Origin: Chitinophagaceae bacterium
GTDB lineage: Bacteria; Bacteroidota; Bacteroidia; Chitinophagales; Chitinophagaceae
DNA length: 64,000 nt
Assembly: GCA_947447265.1 (NCBI GenBank)
Contig: CANFKC010000004.1
Coordinates: 124,001 to 188,000 of the forward strand
Direction of reading: 5' to 3'
Shown here: positions 44,870 to 54,185 of the stretch, in pieces
Layout of the letters: the number at the start of each line of letters is the position of its first letter
Position numbering within the stretch: position 1 is the stretch's first letter
Made by a program: the position numbers and the translations under genes
Notes under the pieces: model-generated
What the model was told of the DNA's origin: nothing
What the model saw: the letters and a program-made list of their open reading frames with translations, nothing else
The model's database searches: none

Positions 44870-44884
44870 GAGCCCGAACTGGCG

Positions 44885-44939
44885 CGGGAGTTCAGCGAAG
44901 CCCTCCCGTGTCGGCACAAGTGACCGGGTTTTCAACCCG
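44885..44939. other. Two adjacent GC-rich hairpins after higBA
   Basis: CGGGAG (44885-44890) pairs with CTCCCG (44903-44908), and CGGGTT (44925-44930) pairs with AACCCG (44934-44939). There is no T run after either, so they may be a repeat fragment and not a terminator. Confidence 0.35.
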
Positions 44940-45008
44940 ACTAACTAGTATAGTAAAGAATAGAGAATATGTGACCAAGTTCATCTGAATTCTCAAATCA
45001 TAAATAAT

Positions 45009-45016
45009 TACCTTTG
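45009..45016 (+). promoter_or_regulatory. -7 box of fumC
   Basis: TACCTTTG, an exact match, 42 nt before the ATG. Confidence 0.6.
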
Positions 45017-45058
45017 CGCCCAATTCAATAACTCAATTAAAAAAATCTCATAAAAATC

Positions 45059-46465
45059 ATGGCTTTCCGTACCGAAAAAGACACAATGGGCGAAGTGCAG
45101 GTGCCTGCAACCGCATACTATGGCGCGCAAACACAACGCTCTATTGAAAATTTTAAGATTGCACAGGACATTAATAAAATGCCAAAGGAGATTATCCGTG
45201 CATTTGCCTACCTGAAAAAAGCTGCTGCAATTACCAATTGCGAACTGGGTGTTTTACCAAAAGAGAAGAGTGATGCTATAGGCAATGTTTGCGACGAAAT
45301 ACTTGCAGGCAAACTGGATGACGAATTTCCATTGGTGGTGTGGCAGACCGGCTCCGGCACACAATCGAACATGAACGTGAACGAAGTCGTGGCTTACAGG
45401 GCGCATGTAATTAATGGCGGACAGCTTACTGACAAAGAAAAATTCATTCACCCTAACGATGATGTGAACAAATCACAATCTTCGAATGATACCTTCCCTA
45501 CGGCAATGCACATTGCTGCATACAAAATGCTGGTAGATACTACCATCCCGGGTATTACTAAATTGCGCAACACCCTTGCTGCAAAAGCAAAGGAATACAT
45601 GCATGTTGTGAAGATAGGCCGCACCCATTTTATGGACGCTACCCCACTTACTGTTGGCCAGGAACTGAGCGGCTATGTATCGCAGCTGGACCACGGTTTA
45701 CGCGCTATCAACAACAGCCTCGCACACCTTAGCGAACTGGCTTTGGGTGGTACTGCGGTAGGTACCGGCATCAATACACCGAAAGGCTATTCAGAAACAG
45801 TTGCAGCTAACATAGCTAAACTTACCAACCTGCCTTTTATTACTGCTGAAAATAAATTTGAAAGTCTTGCAGCACACGATGCTATTGTTGAAACACATGG
45901 TGCACTGAAAACAGTTGCCGTTAGCCTGATGAAAATCGCTAATGATGTGCGTATGCTCAGCTCTGGCCCACGTTCAGGTATTGGCGAAATGTTCATTCCT
46001 GATAATGAGCCGGGTTCATCAATTATGCCGGGTAAAGTAAACCCTACACAGTGCGAAGCGCTGACCATGATAGCAGCACAGGTTATGGGTAATGATGTAG
46101 CAATTACGGTTGGTGGTTCTATGGGCCATTTTGAGCTGAATGTGTTCAAGCCGGTAATGATATATAACTTCCTGCACAGCGCAAGGCTGATTGGCGAAGG
46201 TTGCGTATCGTTTAACGACAAATGCGCTATAGGCCTTGCTCCTATTGAAGAGAACATAGCCAAACACGTGAATAATTCGCTGATGCTGGTTACTTCCCTC
46301 AACACTAAAATAGGCTACTACAAAGCCGCTGAAATAGCACAAACCGCACACAAACAAGGCAAGACCCTGAAACAAACTGCAATTGAACTGGGCTATGTTA
46401 CCGCTGAGCAATTTGATGAGTGGGTGATACCTGGTGATATGGTGGGTGAGTTGGTGAAGCTGTAA
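45059..46465 (+). CDS. fumC: Class II fumarate hydratase
   Basis: Interconverts fumarate and malate in the TCA cycle without an iron-sulfur cluster. The 468-residue length is typical. Signatures are [60 protein letters not shown], and the fumarase/aspartase signature [11 protein letters not shown] with the catalytic Ser loop. Single gene with its own promoter and a strong hairpin about 95 nt after the stop. Confidence 0.97.
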   Translation: MAFRTEKDTMGEVQVPATAYYGAQTQRSIENFKIAQDINKMPKEIIRAFAYLKKAAAITNCELGVLPKEKSDAIGNVCDEILAGKLDDEFPLVVWQTGSGTQSNMNVNEVVAYRAHVINGGQLTDKEKFIHPNDDVNKSQSSNDTFPTAMHIAAYKMLVDTTIPGITKLRNTLAAKAKEYMHVVKIGRTHFMDATPLTVGQELSGYVSQLDHGLRAINNSLAHLSELALGGTAVGTGINTPKGYSETVAANIAKLTNLPFITAENKFESLAAHDAIVETHGALKTVAVSLMKIANDVRMLSSGPRSGIGEMFIPDNEPGSSIMPGKVNPTQCEALTMIAAQVMGNDVAITVGGSMGHFELNVFKPVMIYNFLHSARLIGEGCVSFNDKCAIGLAPIEENIAKHVNNSLMLVTSLNTKIGYYKAAEIAQTAHKQGKTLKQTAIELGYVTAEQFDEWVIPGDMVGELVKL

Positions 46466-46559
46466 TTGTTTCGCGCAAAGGCGCTAAGACGCAACCCAGC
46501 ATAAATAATAACCAAGATATATGAGGCGCATTTTTGCTTCTCGATGAACTAATAATTAG

Positions 46560-46588
46560 ATATGGCACACCTTAAAGGTGTGCCATAT
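46560..46588. terminator. REP-like palindrome, probable fumC terminator
   Basis: ATATGGCACACCT (46560-46572) pairs perfectly with AGGTGTGCCATAT (46576-46588), followed by TTG. It resembles the palindromes at 11040 and 60084. Confidence 0.65.
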
Positions 46589-46694
46589 TTGTTTATACAG
46601 CGGAAGTCGATTCGTTTGCATCATTTCCGGCGACAACAATTCCCTCTACAGCAATGACAAACAAAAAGCGCTAACTTTATTGCACCGCCCATTT

Positions 46695-47498
46695 ATGAAA
46701 CTTAGAACCGCCATAGCAATAATTAAATATGCAACGCTGGTGGCTGCGCTTCTTTCGGGCCTCGGTATTATTGTATATTTGGGAGTGCTGAAAATTCGCA
46801 TCCTGGATCGCATGCTTGTGTTCATCGTGTTGCAAGTTTTGGCAACGGTAATTATTTTGGGAAAGCAATACTGGCTCCGCAACGTGTTCCAAACTATACG
46901 CTACCCTGGCCTGCTATACGGAGTATGCGAACAACTGGGATACCTTAGAAACCTGGTCATGAATGCGAGCGACGAAGTACTTGACGATCTTTATAAACCT
47001 ACCTGTGACACGAATGATTTTTTGCGTGACAACAACCTTTCTGCTGAAATATATCCGAGAGTTGTCTGGTACCCCGCAATTAAACCTATACTCATGGTAG
47101 CTGGGCTTATTGGTTTCATATACTTGTCAAAATCAGATACAGGAAGCAGAGCATATGCAATTCCTTTCGCAATTGCATTATTGGCAACAGGTCAATTAAT
47201 CAACTCCGTTTACAAAAGAAAAGCGGAACCCGGCGCTGGACCCATGCTTATTTTTTCTTCAAATGGATTACAAATGATCGGCGCAAACCTTGAATGGCAC
47301 AATGTCTATGACTGGAGATATATTCGCCCAAAATCAAAAGGAGAGCGCCCTCGCATTGAGGTGAGTGTAATTGAACCCGTCAAAGCACAGACGATTTTCA
47401 CCATTCACATTAATTACACCACAATAGCTTACGTCGAGTACCTTATCTTGCTCAGCCATTATAAATACAAATACGGGGCTAATTACGTTCAAGGATAA
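46695..47498 (+). CDS. Membrane protein of unknown role
   Basis: Not recognised. From the ATG at 46695 (MKLRTAIAIIKYATL) the product has 267 residues with two N-terminal membrane helices (about 10-30 and 36-55), two more near 150-190, and a cytoplasmic C-terminal domain containing EWHNVYDWRYIRPKSKGERPRIEV. That last part looks like a PH-like or YcxB-like fold reading a membrane surface, though this is only a guess. The upstream extension to 46578 overlaps the REP palindrome and is unlikely to be coding. Confidence 0.6.
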   Translation: MKLRTAIAIIKYATLVAALLSGLGIIVYLGVLKIRILDRMLVFIVLQVLATVIILGKQYWLRNVFQTIRYPGLLYGVCEQLGYLRNLVMNASDEVLDDLYKPTCDTNDFLRDNNLSAEIYPRVVWYPAIKPILMVAGLIGFIYLSKSDTGSRAYAIPFAIALLATGQLINSVYKRKAEPGAGPMLIFSSNGLQMIGANLEWHNVYDWRYIRPKSKGERPRIEVSVIEPVKAQTIFTIHINYTTIAYVEYLILLSHYKYKYGANYVQG

Positions 47499-47619
47499 AG
47501 CTAGCATATTGACCTTCCTTGAGCTAAGAGGCAAGCACTATGAATGACTGGCGCAGTTTTTACAGATCAGATGCGTCCTAGCATATGGCCTAGAATACCT
47601 CCTGTAACGAGAGGTCTTT

Positions 47620-48702
47620 TTATTGATGCTCAACAGTAAATGTAAGGTATCCCCCATCTTTGCTCATGAAGAAATTATAGCCCATTTTTTCGCAGATGGC
47701 TTTGGTAATAAAGAGACCGAGGCCAAGGCCGTTGCGGGAAAGATCTTTATGGAATTTTTTAAAAGGCGCAACATCTTCAACATCGAAAATGATACGATCG
47801 GTGGTGAAGTTGGTTATGGAGAATGTGAAATTATTATTCACCGCCTGCAGCTTAACTTTAGGCAATTCATCGTTGCTGGAAAACTTAATGGCGTTGTCGA
47901 TAAGCTCCGTAAAAATAACCTTCAGCAATTCGTCCTGCCCTTCCCAGGCGCCTATCTGCAACACTTCCTGGTCTATTTTTGTAATGCCAGGTGCAAGGTC
48001 GTTTTCGTAGTGCGCAACAACCGACTTCAGTACATCTTTCAAAAAAACATTGCTGTTCGCTTTATGCACGTCAGTGCTGCCTTCAGTATTCAGTAAGGCA
48101 TGTATGCGCAGATTCTGCATAGTGCGCTGCATCCGGAAGCCGGATTCATAAATAACGCCAAGCAGGTCATTCAGACTATCAATTTCTTCAACTCCGGGCA
48201 GGCTGCCAATAAGGGAGGTGACGTTTAAAATGCCATACAAAGGTGTCAGCATTTCCTGTGTCAGGTTCTTATTGAGTAATGCAAAAACCTGTTCCTGAAC
48301 CTCGTTGTTATGAATGGCGTTATACTTGATATTCAGTTCCAGGCGCGACCTTATAGCTGACATCAAAACCTTTCCCTGAAAAGGCACACCGACAAGGTCG
48401 TCAGCACCCAGATTCATTGCCTGGCGCCTGTCCTTTTCTTCGGTGCTTTCCGAAAGCACAATAATGGGTGTTTTGTAGTGCTTCGGAGTTTGCTTCAGAT
48501 AGTTAATAATATCACTACCATCGGGCAAAGCAATAGGCAGGTCGCAAAGCACAATGTCAAAAGAGTCGTTACTTATTCGCTTCAAAGCTTCAGCACCCTC
48601 GTCGGTGCTCAAAACTTCAATATCATTTAATTCGAGTAATATTTTTATGGCGCTCCGGTTACCTTTGTCGTCAACAATTACCAAAGCTTTTTCTTTGCTC
48701 AT
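47620..48702 (-). CDS. Receiver-histidine-kinase fusion with a degenerate H box
   Basis: The 360-residue protein has a receiver domain (about 1-122), a dimerisation-like helix pair (about 135-210) and a HATPase domain (N box ELIDNAIKFSS, G box GLGLGLFITKAI). The receiver keeps Asp54 (VLCD) and the Asp pair at 11-12, but the switch Lys is replaced (ADDLVGVPF, Val106). The H box reads LTQEMLTPLYGI: the phospho-accepting His is Gln149. It therefore probably cannot autophosphorylate in the usual way and may act as a phosphatase, an ATP-binding scaffold, or by partnering another kinase. The response regulator at 48803 is its neighbour, on the same strand and just upstream. Confidence 0.8.
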   Translation of the reverse strand: MSKEKALVIVDDKGNRSAIKILLELNDIEVLSTDEGAEALKRISNDSFDIVLCDLPIALPDGSDIINYLKQTPKHYKTPIIVLSESTEEKDRRQAMNLGADDLVGVPFQGKVLMSAIRSRLELNIKYNAIHNNEVQEQVFALLNKNLTQEMLTPLYGILNVTSLIGSLPGVEEIDSLNDLLGVIYESGFRMQRTMQNLRIHALLNTEGSTDVHKANSNVFLKDVLKSVVAHYENDLAPGITKIDQEVLQIGAWEGQDELLKVIFTELIDNAIKFSSNDELPKVKLQAVNNNFTFSITNFTTDRIIFDVEDVAPFKKFHKDLSRNGLGLGLFITKAICEKMGYNFFMSKDGGYLTFTVEHQ

Positions 48703-48802
48703 GTTCTATTCATTTACTCGTGCAGATGTAGTACTATGGTGACTACAAAGCAAACATGGCCCAATAAAATCAGGCCTGAAGAAAAAGAAAAATAAAATGC
48801 AA

Positions 48803-49198
48803 CTATTGGTTGTGTCTTTCTGTACCAACAAGACTATTTGCAAGCTGCGCCATATCGAAAGGCTTCTTATTGTAGCCCCGCACATTGCTGATGTCAATAT
48901 TGCGCTGTTTCGTGGTATTCACAAACTCATTTTCGTCAGTAACAGAAGTCACGAAAATATTAAGGTCGCGGTGTTTCCCACCTGAATTCAGGTAGTGTAA
49001 GAAGCCATAACCGTCCATAACCGGCATATTCAGGTCAAGAAAAACATGGGTTATTTCCCTGTTCGCATCAATTACATTCAATGCGTCTTCTCCGTTAATT
49101 GCTTCAAAAAACGTAAAGTTCAACCTTTTTATCAACTTCTTAAAAACAAATCTCGCTATCGGATCGTCTTCAACAAGTAATACTACAGGCTTGGTCAT
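48803..49198 (-). CDS. Single-domain response regulator (CheY-like)
   Basis: The 131-residue receiver-only protein has canonical residues: Glu-Asp-Asp in LLVEDDPIARF, the phospho-acceptor Asp in VFLDLNMPVMDGYGF, the conserved Ser/Thr in VTSVTD and Lys in GYNKKPF. It has no output domain. It lies about 100 nt upstream of the degenerate receiver-kinase gene, so they may be cotranscribed. Confidence 0.92.
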   Translation of the reverse strand: MTKPVVLLVEDDPIARFVFKKLIKRLNFTFFEAINGEDALNVIDANREITHVFLDLNMPVMDGYGFLHYLNSGGKHRDLNIFVTSVTDENEFVNTTKQRNIDISNVRGYNKKPFDMAQLANSLVGTERHNQ

Positions 49199-49465
49199 AA
49201 AAAAAGTGATGAATGGTTAGTAAATTTATCAGGATAGTTGTGACAACAATTTTAATAAAACACATCAATTTGGCGATGAATTTAACGACAAATTACGTTT
49301 TATGCGTATTGTGTGTTCACAAAGTTATGTATATATTTTAAAATAAATAGCAAGAAGCCAAATAAAAAAACATAATAATGCCTACAGGTGTCACTATTTG
49401 CGAAAACAGTGTAATTACAGTTAAAAATTTGTTTTAATCATCTGATTAATTCAAATTTTTAACAC
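49199..49465. other. AT-rich divergent intergenic region
   Basis: Separates the response-regulator gene from the efflux operon. No hairpin or small gene was recognised apart from the -7 box at its right edge. Confidence 0.4.
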
Positions 49466-49473
49466 TAACTTTG
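49466..49473 (+). promoter_or_regulatory. -7 box of the TetR/efflux operon
   Basis: TAACTTTG fits TAnnTTTG. The expected transcript start (about 49478-49480) would make the upstream GTG at 49478 unusable and supports translation from 49505. Confidence 0.55.
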
Positions 49474-49504
49474 TGTAGTGGAAAACAGGATAGAAGATAA
49501 AAAA

Positions 49505-50116
49505 ATGGAGCAACAGCTCCCTTCTACAGAAGAAAAAATTAAGGAAGCAGCCCGGCGCGTGTTTACCCTTAAGGGATATGCGGCTACCAGAACCAGAGAT
49601 ATAGCGGAAGAATCAGGTCACAATCTTGCACTGTTGAATTACTATTTCCGCAGTAAGGAAAAACTCTTTGACATCATTATGATGGAAAACCTGGAGTTCT
49701 TTATTCGTGATGTGCTGGGCATAATAAATGATGCCGGCACTACCCTGGAACAAAAACTGGAGTTGTTGGTAGAACATTACATAGATATGCTGGTACAAAA
49801 CCCCACGCTACCCATATTTATTTTAAATGCGGTAAATACTGACCCCAAAGGACTTATTGACAAAATAACAATAGACAGCCTGCTTGACCAGACACAACTG
49901 GCAAAGCAGTGGAAAGAAATGGCTGCAAAACACCCCTTGCCGATTAACCCACTGCACATATTTCTGAATGTATTGAGTATGACAGTTTTCCCTTTTGTGG
50001 CCAGCCCGATAATTAAAATGAAATTAGGCGTTACTGACGATGCGTTTCAACAACTGATGCAGGAACGTAAAAAATTGATTCCGATATGGGTAAAAAGCAT
50101 GTTGCAAATTAGTTAG
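49505..50116 (+). CDS. TetR-family regulator of the efflux operon
   Basis: The 203-residue protein has an N-terminal TetR helix-turn-helix: EKIKEAARRVFTLKGYAATRTRDIAEESG followed by LNYYFRSKEKLF. The C-terminal helical domain would bind the inducer. It is 32 nt upstream of the TolC-like gene and leads the operon, so it most likely represses its own promoter and the pump genes. The ligand is unknown. Confidence 0.92.
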   Translation: MEQQLPSTEEKIKEAARRVFTLKGYAATRTRDIAEESGHNLALLNYYFRSKEKLFDIIMMENLEFFIRDVLGIINDAGTTLEQKLELLVEHYIDMLVQNPTLPIFILNAVNTDPKGLIDKITIDSLLDQTQLAKQWKEMAAKHPLPINPLHIFLNVLSMTVFPFVASPIIKMKLGVTDDAFQQLMQERKKLIPIWVKSMLQIS

Positions 50117-50148
50117 TACAAAAACAATGACTCCAAAAAGAGTAAATT

Positions 50149-51468
50149 ATGTTTAAGAAAATACCGGCCTTTCTGGTCACCATTACAGCCTCTTTACAAA
50201 TTGCCTCGGCGCAAACCACTTTTAATTCTCTGGAAGAATTATGGAAGTATGCTGACGTACACAGCACCGCAATAAGGAATGTGCACTATGAACTGGATAA
50301 AACCGCGGCTGCAAAAAAACAATCTCACGCAGCCTTCCTGCCGCAGATAAACACATCGGCATCATTTACCAATAATCTGAATTTACAAACAACGCTGGTA
50401 CCTGCAATAATTGTAAACCCCAAAGCCGCTGCAGGCGAAGTGGTACCAGTGCAGTTTGGACAAAAATACATTTACCTGGCCGGCATAACTGCCCAACTTG
50501 ATGTATTGAACCTGCAAACCTGGTACAACGTAAAAATAGCAGAAGAAACAGATGGACTGAATAAGGCTAACCTTGCCAATGTAAGTAAAAGCATATACCA
50601 GCAGCTTGGCTCGCAATACTATGCCTACCTGCTCATCAAAGAAGCCGAGAAGCTGGCAGCACGAAGCAGCGGCATAACGGATTCCGTATACAGCTCGGTG
50701 CAACATAAGTTTGACGAAGGCACCATCAACGAAGCCAACCTTGACCTCGCAAAAATTAATAAAGCAAGGGCCGAACAAACATTGGTGAATGCCCAGTTCC
50801 AGGTAAAAACAATATTGAACAACATTAAGAACCTGCTCGATCTTTCCCTTGCTGACTCCCTGACAATAAATGCAACGCTAACAAAAAATGATGTTGAGTT
50901 GGGTGCTGTCTTTGTGGAAGACCCATCTGTTAAACAGGCTTACTACCAGTCACGACTCGCGATGAGCCGGCTGAAAGCATCAAAAGCAGGATTTGCACCA
51001 ACAGTGAGCATTGCCTACAGTGCAACAGGCCAGCAGAACGACAATAAATTTGAGCCTTTCCAATCAGGCGGCCCAACATGGTATCCCGCTAGCTACTGGG
51101 CATTACGCGCAAACTGGAACATTTTTACCGGCGGCACACGCTGGCTGCAGGCAAAACAAAATAAGATAAGCCAGAATGAAAGCCAGATGCAATATGAATC
51201 AGTAATAAAGCAGGCTGAAATTAACGATGACAATTTAAGGCTAGGCTATAGAAAAACACAGTTGTTGCTGGAAAAGGCGGAGCAGATCATGAAACTATCT
51301 TTCGATAATTACCAGCACATGTCGGAGCGCTATGAGGCCGGTATTGCTACGCTTGACGACCGGCTTAACTCGTTTTCAGATTACATCAACTATCAAAACC
51401 AATATCTCAATAGCCTGTCTGATGCCTTAATGCAAACTTACCTAATGAAAATTAGAATGAAGCCTTAA
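50149..51468 (+). CDS. TolC-family outer-membrane efflux protein
   Basis: The 439-residue protein has a signal peptide (about 1-21, SAQ), two long alpha-helical repeats and the TolC-type layout. Examples are FNSLEELWKYADVHSTAIRNVHYELDK at the start and ARAEQTLVNAQFQVKTILNN in the coiled-coil part. It forms the outer-membrane channel of a tripartite pump with the HlyD-like and MacB-like proteins encoded downstream. Confidence 0.92.
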   Translation: MFKKIPAFLVTITASLQIASAQTTFNSLEELWKYADVHSTAIRNVHYELDKTAAAKKQSHAAFLPQINTSASFTNNLNLQTTLVPAIIVNPKAAAGEVVPVQFGQKYIYLAGITAQLDVLNLQTWYNVKIAEETDGLNKANLANVSKSIYQQLGSQYYAYLLIKEAEKLAARSSGITDSVYSSVQHKFDEGTINEANLDLAKINKARAEQTLVNAQFQVKTILNNIKNLLDLSLADSLTINATLTKNDVELGAVFVEDPSVKQAYYQSRLAMSRLKASKAGFAPTVSIAYSATGQQNDNKFEPFQSGGPTWYPASYWALRANWNIFTGGTRWLQAKQNKISQNESQMQYESVIKQAEINDDNLRLGYRKTQLLLEKAEQIMKLSFDNYQHMSERYEAGIATLDDRLNSFSDYINYQNQYLNSLSDALMQTYLMKIRMKP

Positions 51469-51472
51469 CAAC

Positions 51473-51521
51473 GGTTCAAATTCCAAAATGAAAATTCCAA
51501 AAAACAAGTTCCAAATTCAAC
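51473..51521. repeat. Heptad-period array (TTCCAA type)
   Basis: Seven consecutive 7-nt units, GGTTCAA, ATTCCAA, AATGAAA, ATTCCAA, AAAACAA, GTTCCAA, ATTCAAC, in the gap between the TolC and HlyD genes. Confidence 0.5.
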
Positions 51522-51613
51522 GATAGAATAGTGTAAGAGTGAAATACGGCAATACCCGCCATCAGCAACAACCACTACAATCAACAGTCAATAATTGCCA
51601 AAACTTTCTAAGA

Positions 51614-52714
51614 ATGAAAAAGTTACAATTGCCATTGCTCGTCTCCCTTATTTTCCTTGCTGCATCCTGCAAACCTAAGTACGATGAAGTGAGTCCTAAA
51701 ATGGCGCCGATAACTGAAGCTGTATTCGCTTCGGGCAGCATAGAACCCAAAGATGCGTACACGCTCACATCTATCTCTGATGGTTTTATTACTAAAACCC
51801 TGGTGCAGGAAAACGATTTGGTAAAAAATGGCCAACTCCTGTTCGTGCTTGATAATAAGCAGCAAAATACCCAGGTTGCGATAGCAGCCACGAACGTGAA
51901 CTACGCAGCCATAAACGCAGATGCCGCATCGCCGCAACTCTTGCAGGTAAAGGCGCAGATTGATGCTGCACGGCTGAAAAAAACAACTGACTCTACTACC
52001 CTTACCCGATACGAGCGCCTGTTTACGACTAATTCTGTATCGCGTCAAGACCTCGACAATGCACGGCTGTCCTATGAAACGTCAACCAGCAACTACAATG
52101 CCCTGCGGGAAAGCTATAAGGCTACTGCTAACAAAGTGCAGCAAGATTATGCCAATAGCAGAGCCCAGCTGGAGAATGTAAAAGCAGGTAACCAATACTA
52201 CAACCTGCTGGCAATTGGCAACAGTAAGGTTTACCAGATATTTAAGAAGCAGGGAGACCTGGTTAGGCGCGGCGAACAGGTGGCACAATTGGGCAACCCG
52301 GATTCTATTGTTATAAATCTGGATATTGATGAAGGCAGCATCAGTAAAGTGCAGCTTGACCAGCAGGTGTTGATTGAACTCAACACACAAAAGAACAAAA
52401 CCTATGAAGCACGCATTACCAAGATATATCCGCACTTCAACGATAACAGCCAATCGTACAAAGTAGAGGCGCGTTTTCTGCAAGATGTTCCCGGGGTTAT
52501 TTCTGGTACGCAGGTGCAGGCCAATATTATTACCAACAAAAAGCAAAGTGCAATGCTGATACCGCATACCTACGTTTTACCGGGCAGTAAAGTACAAGTG
52601 CAAAAGGATAAAAAGATAGATACTATTGCCATTACTACAGGCATAACATCTGATGAATGGATAGAAGTACTCAGCGGCCTTACAACAGCCGATAAAATTG
52701 TAAAACTGAAATAG
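51614..52714 (+). CDS. HlyD/MacA-like periplasmic adaptor lipoprotein
   Basis: Membrane-fusion protein that links the inner-membrane ABC permease to the TolC channel. The ATG at 51614 gives a lipoprotein signal, MKKLQLPLLVSLIFLAASC, with lipid-modified Cys19. Next are a biotinyl-lipoyl-like half (SISDGFITKTLVQENDLVKNGQLLFVLDN), a coiled coil (about 110-195) and a beta-barrel part (VNLDIDEGS-like region). The longer frame from 51539 would run through the low-complexity gap and is rejected. Confidence 0.9.
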   Translation: MKKLQLPLLVSLIFLAASCKPKYDEVSPKMAPITEAVFASGSIEPKDAYTLTSISDGFITKTLVQENDLVKNGQLLFVLDNKQQNTQVAIAATNVNYAAINADAASPQLLQVKAQIDAARLKKTTDSTTLTRYERLFTTNSVSRQDLDNARLSYETSTSNYNALRESYKATANKVQQDYANSRAQLENVKAGNQYYNLLAIGNSKVYQIFKKQGDLVRRGEQVAQLGNPDSIVINLDIDEGSISKVQLDQQVLIELNTQKNKTYEARITKIYPHFNDNSQSYKVEARFLQDVPGVISGTQVQANIITNKKQSAMLIPHTYVLPGSKVQVQKDKKIDTIAITTGITSDEWIEVLSGLTTADKIVKLK

Positions 52715-52718
52715 GGTC

Positions 52719-52746
52719 AATTGTAAATTATAAATTATAAATTGAA
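52719..52746. repeat. Short heptad-period array (AATTNNA)
   Basis: Four 7-nt units, AATTGTA, AATTATA, AATTATA, AATTGAA, directly after the adaptor stop codon. Confidence 0.45.
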
Positions 52747-52863
52747 TGGCGTTAGTGGCAAGTCAAAAGGAAAAATTCAAAACCCCATAGTGCAAAACGG
52801 ATTCATTTTACAGATAATTTCAGTTTGATTCAACACCAGGCCCTATGGCCTACTACAGGCAGC

Positions 52864-52933
52864 TTTCTACTTTCTACTATCTACTTACGACTATGTACTA
52901 ACTACTATCTACTCTCTACTAACTACTATGTAC
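52864..52933. repeat. Heptad-period array (NNNCTAC x10)
   Basis: Ten consecutive 7-nt units: TTTCTAC, TTTCTAC, TATCTAC, TTACGAC, TATGTAC, TAACTAC, TATCTAC, TCTCTAC, TAACTAC, TATGTAC. The array ends 7 nt before the ABC permease start codon. Confidence 0.75.
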
Positions 52934-52940
52934 TAAAAAA

Positions 52941-54185
52941 ATGAAAATCAGTGTAAATACCGAAATAGCGCTTACCTACCTTTCTTCCCGAAAGAAGCAA
53001 ACTGTTGTTGCTTCCATGGGGGTTATGTTTGGTATTTCTATGTTTATTTTCATGCAATCGCTCATGAAAGGCACGAATGACTATTTTGAAAAATCGTCGT
53101 TCAGCAGCACCTCGCATATAAGGCTATATAGCGAAAATAAAGTAGCCGACTCCCACATGCTGAAAGGCTTTCTGATAGACAGCTCAGTTAAAATGCTCAC
53201 CAACCCGAAACAACTGAAACAAAGCCAGGGCCTAAATAACCCGTATGGCATCATCAGGAATATTAAAAAGAACCCGCAGGTAACTTATGTAACGCCGCAG
53301 GTAACAGCAATGGTGATATACAGCAGCGGAAGCGTAACGCTTAATGGCACTGTTGCCGGCGTGAGCATTGATGAAGAAGACAAAATGTTCGATGTGCAGA
53401 CCAATATGGTTACCGGTAACCTCCACGACCTTAACCGGGTTAATAATGGCATATTGATAGGCAAAGGCATCGCCGATAAACTGAGCCTTCATGTAGGTGA
53501 TAACATTACAGTAAGGGCGGGCATCGGCAGCCCAATGATAATGCGGGTAATAGGCATATATGCCACCACCGTAAAACAAATTGACGAAACAAAATCTTAC
53601 GCAAACATAGTGCAGGCGCAGAACCTTCTGGGCAAAGACCGTAGCTATGTTACTGACATAAAAATAAATATCGCCAACTATAACGATGCGCCCAAGGTCG
53701 CCCACGAGCTGGAAACAATTACTGGTTACAAAGCCGAAGACTGGGTGCAAAGTAATGAGCAGCTGAAGGCGGCATTTAAAATAAGGGCCATCATCCTGAA
53801 CTCCGTAATTGGCGTAATTCTGCTGGTAGCGGGCTTCGGTATCTACAACATACTGAACATGACCATCTATGAAAAAATTAAGGAGATCGCCATTTTAAAG
53901 GCCACCGGCTTTTCCGGCAAATCAGTTATCAGCATCTTCCTGCAACAGGCTGTTTATATTGGTATAATTGGCGGCATTGTGGGTATAATATTTGGTTTTG
54001 GCATTACACTTATGGTATCGCGTATTTACATAGGCGCAGGCACGCTTAAATACCTGCCCATGTCATTCTACATACCGCATTACGTTGAAGCCGTTTGTTT
54101 CGGAGTGCTCACCACCATTGCTGCAGGTTATTTCCCTGCCAGAAAAGCATCAAAAGTTGACCCTGTAACTATAATAAGAGGATAA
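52941..54185 (+). CDS. MacB/FtsX-type ABC transporter permease
   Basis: The 414-residue protein has four membrane helices: one near the N-terminus (about 20-42), then a large periplasmic domain (about 60-270), then three C-terminal helices and a final ARKASKVDPVTIIRG, as in MacB/LolC/FtsX permeases. The C-terminal part contains NMTIYEKIKEIAILKATGFSGK, typical of the family. Its TAA stop overlaps the ATG of the ATPase by one base. Together they energise the TolC-HlyD pump. Confidence 0.92.
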   Translation: MKISVNTEIALTYLSSRKKQTVVASMGVMFGISMFIFMQSLMKGTNDYFEKSSFSSTSHIRLYSENKVADSHMLKGFLIDSSVKMLTNPKQLKQSQGLNNPYGIIRNIKKNPQVTYVTPQVTAMVIYSSGSVTLNGTVAGVSIDEEDKMFDVQTNMVTGNLHDLNRVNNGILIGKGIADKLSLHVGDNITVRAGIGSPMIMRVIGIYATTVKQIDETKSYANIVQAQNLLGKDRSYVTDIKINIANYNDAPKVAHELETITGYKAEDWVQSNEQLKAAFKIRAIILNSVIGVILLVAGFGIYNILNMTIYEKIKEIAILKATGFSGKSVISIFLQQAVYIGIIGGIVGIIFGFGITLMVSRIYIGAGTLKYLPMSFYIPHYVEAVCFGVLTTIAAGYFPARKASKVDPVTIIRG

